From Actinobacteria bacterium 13_1_40CM_66_12 (GTDB lineage: Bacteria; Chloroflexota; Dormibacteria; Dormibacterales; Dormibacteraceae), in NCBI GenBank assembly GCA_001917895.1, contig MNEW01000029.1:1-15879 (forward strand): 15,879 nt of DNA. Direction: 5' to 3'. The position numbers were made by a program, and so were the translations under genes. Every line of letters starts with the position of its first letter. Position 1 is the first letter of the stretch. Shown in pieces: positions 14,956-15,879 of this stretch. The notes beneath the pieces were generated by a model. The model was given only the letters and a program-made list of their open reading frames with translations. It had not been told where the DNA came from and ran no database searches.

Positions 14956-15879
14956 TCACGGGCCGAGCAGGTAACCCAGGCGGCGGGGAAGGCGGGCGAT
15001 CGCGGCGGCGAGCGGGTTCGGTTCGCGGCCTTGCTCCTCGGCCGTGTCCTTGGCGATGATCGCCTTGCGGATCACGGCCGCTCCCAGCGCACGCCAGGGC
15101 TGGGGCGGGAACTCTTTTGGCCGCGCATTGACGATGGGCAGCCGCACCTCATCGCTGTCCGCGCCGGTGACGAGGTCGGCGAGCACGCGACCGGCGAGGT
15201 GTGAGGGCGCAACCCCGTTGCCCGTGTACCCGAGCGCGTAGTGGACGTGCGGCTGCAGGTTTCCGAACGCCGGCAGATGCGTCGGGGACACGTCGATCGG
15301 CCCGCCCCACGCATCCACGATCGGCACCTCGGCGAAGCTCGGAAACGTATGCCTGAGGCCCTCGGCCGCCTCGACCACCGCCGCCGAATGCGATGCGCCC
15401 GTCAGGCGTGGTCCTGAAATAGCGCACCGAGGTTCGTAGGTCGCTCACCAGCTCGCCGGCGGTCCAGTGGATCGCTTCGAGCCGGCCAGGGGCGGGCGCG
15501 GTGAGGACGATGTAGCTGCTCCAGGCCACGAGCCGGCGCCGGAGCTGCGGCCACGCCATCGCCCACGCGTTGACCGCGATCACCGCGTGCGGCGCGCGAA
15601 CCGTGCCTCGCGGAGTGATTGCCGCGGCCGGCGGGCCAGGCACCAGCCGCGTCACGATGGTCCCTTCGTAGATGGTCACGCCGCGCTCGAGGAGGACGCG
15701 GTGCAGCCCTCTCGCGAGGCGCGCCGGCTGGATCGAAGCGCCATCCCGCATGAACGCGCCGCCCAAGAAAACCGGCGAATCGCACCTGGCTCGCACCTCG
15801 CCGGTGGTAAGCGGTCGCAGCTCGGTTTCGGCGCCCACCTCTCGAGCCAGGCGAACCATGTGCTCGCATGCGGCCAGGT
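14956..15879 (-). pseudogene. DAO-family FAD oxidoreductase, frameshifted and cut by the window end
   Basis: Two frames on the minus strand carry consecutive parts of one glycine/D-amino-acid oxidase-like protein of the PuuB kind. The upstream part (from the right edge to about 15385; an in-frame ATG lies at 15859 but the frame is open to the edge) includes FLGGAFMRDGASIQPARLAR, PHAVIAVNAWA and YFRTTPDGRIAFGGGG. The downstream part (15378 to 14956) continues with AAEGLRHTFPSF, VDAWGGPIDVSPTHLPAFGN and YTGNGVAPSHLAGRVLA. The join is at about 15375-15405 in a GGC/GGT-rich run and is out of frame, equal to +1 base or loss of 3n+2. Relatives usually have some 20-30 residues here, so a small deletion between GGCGGTGG-like repeats is likelier than a single base change. 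The N-terminal FAD motif lies beyond the window. Sequencing or assembly error is a real alternative. Confidence 0.8.

Noticed and set aside
15402..15869. A 155-codon minus-strand frame near the right edge
   Set aside because: Arg-rich shadow of the DAO-family gene in another frame.

Overview
The window is high-GC DNA, packed with genes, with short overlaps and frequent GTG starts. The organism is probably a soil-type member of Chloroflexota/Candidatus Dormibacterota or a deep actinobacterial relative. That guess rests on a predicted F420-dependent (deazaflavin) nitroreductase, a TPR-fused XRE regulator, a Pkn-type Ser/Thr kinase and the base composition. It is an inference; there is no rRNA or other taxonomic marker here. 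I see no tRNA, rRNA, CRISPR array, insertion sequence or prophage.

Layout. 1-1095 (+): the last codons of cydA and all of cydB (cytochrome bd oxidase), overlapping by 4 bp. 1099-2686 (-): an XRE-HTH/TPR regulator, preceded by a 31-codon peptide gene (2525-2620) with a perfect Shine-Dalgarno, a TTGACA promoter and a nested palindrome over its -35. The regulator gene and the peptide gene together resemble a peptide quorum-sensing (RRNPP-type) module. 2770-8311 (-): a five-gene signalling operon made of a small membrane protein, a fused Ser/Thr kinase-REC-HD-GYP protein, a membrane hybrid histidine kinase (HisKA-HATPase-REC-REC) and two tandem DivK/CheY-like single-domain regulators. Three of its four junctions are 4-bp ATGA overlaps. 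8443-10131 (-): a PAS-GAF-GAF-LuxR regulator, separated from the operon by a striking double ACCC-N4-GGGT element. 10319-13778 (-): GAF protein, sarcosine/N-methyltryptophan-oxidase-like flavoenzyme, secreted M23 peptidase and MFS transporter. 13856-14497 (+): a NarL/FixJ response regulator, divergent from the GAF gene. 14494-15879 (-): an F420-dependent nitroreductase homologue and a DAO-family oxidoreductase that is frameshifted and runs off the window.

How it may work together. The 2.8-8.3 kb operon joins Ser/Thr phosphorylation, His-Asp phosphorelay and c-di-GMP hydrolysis, with two free receiver proteins as likely outputs or phosphate shuttles. The strongest candidate for an undescribed system is the small secreted peptide plus XRE-TPR regulator: the peptide has a signal sequence with an Ala cleavage site and would leave a seven-residue product (DNIGPTP), the size class of known imported signalling peptides. 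No oligopeptide permease lies in the window, so import would need a gene elsewhere.
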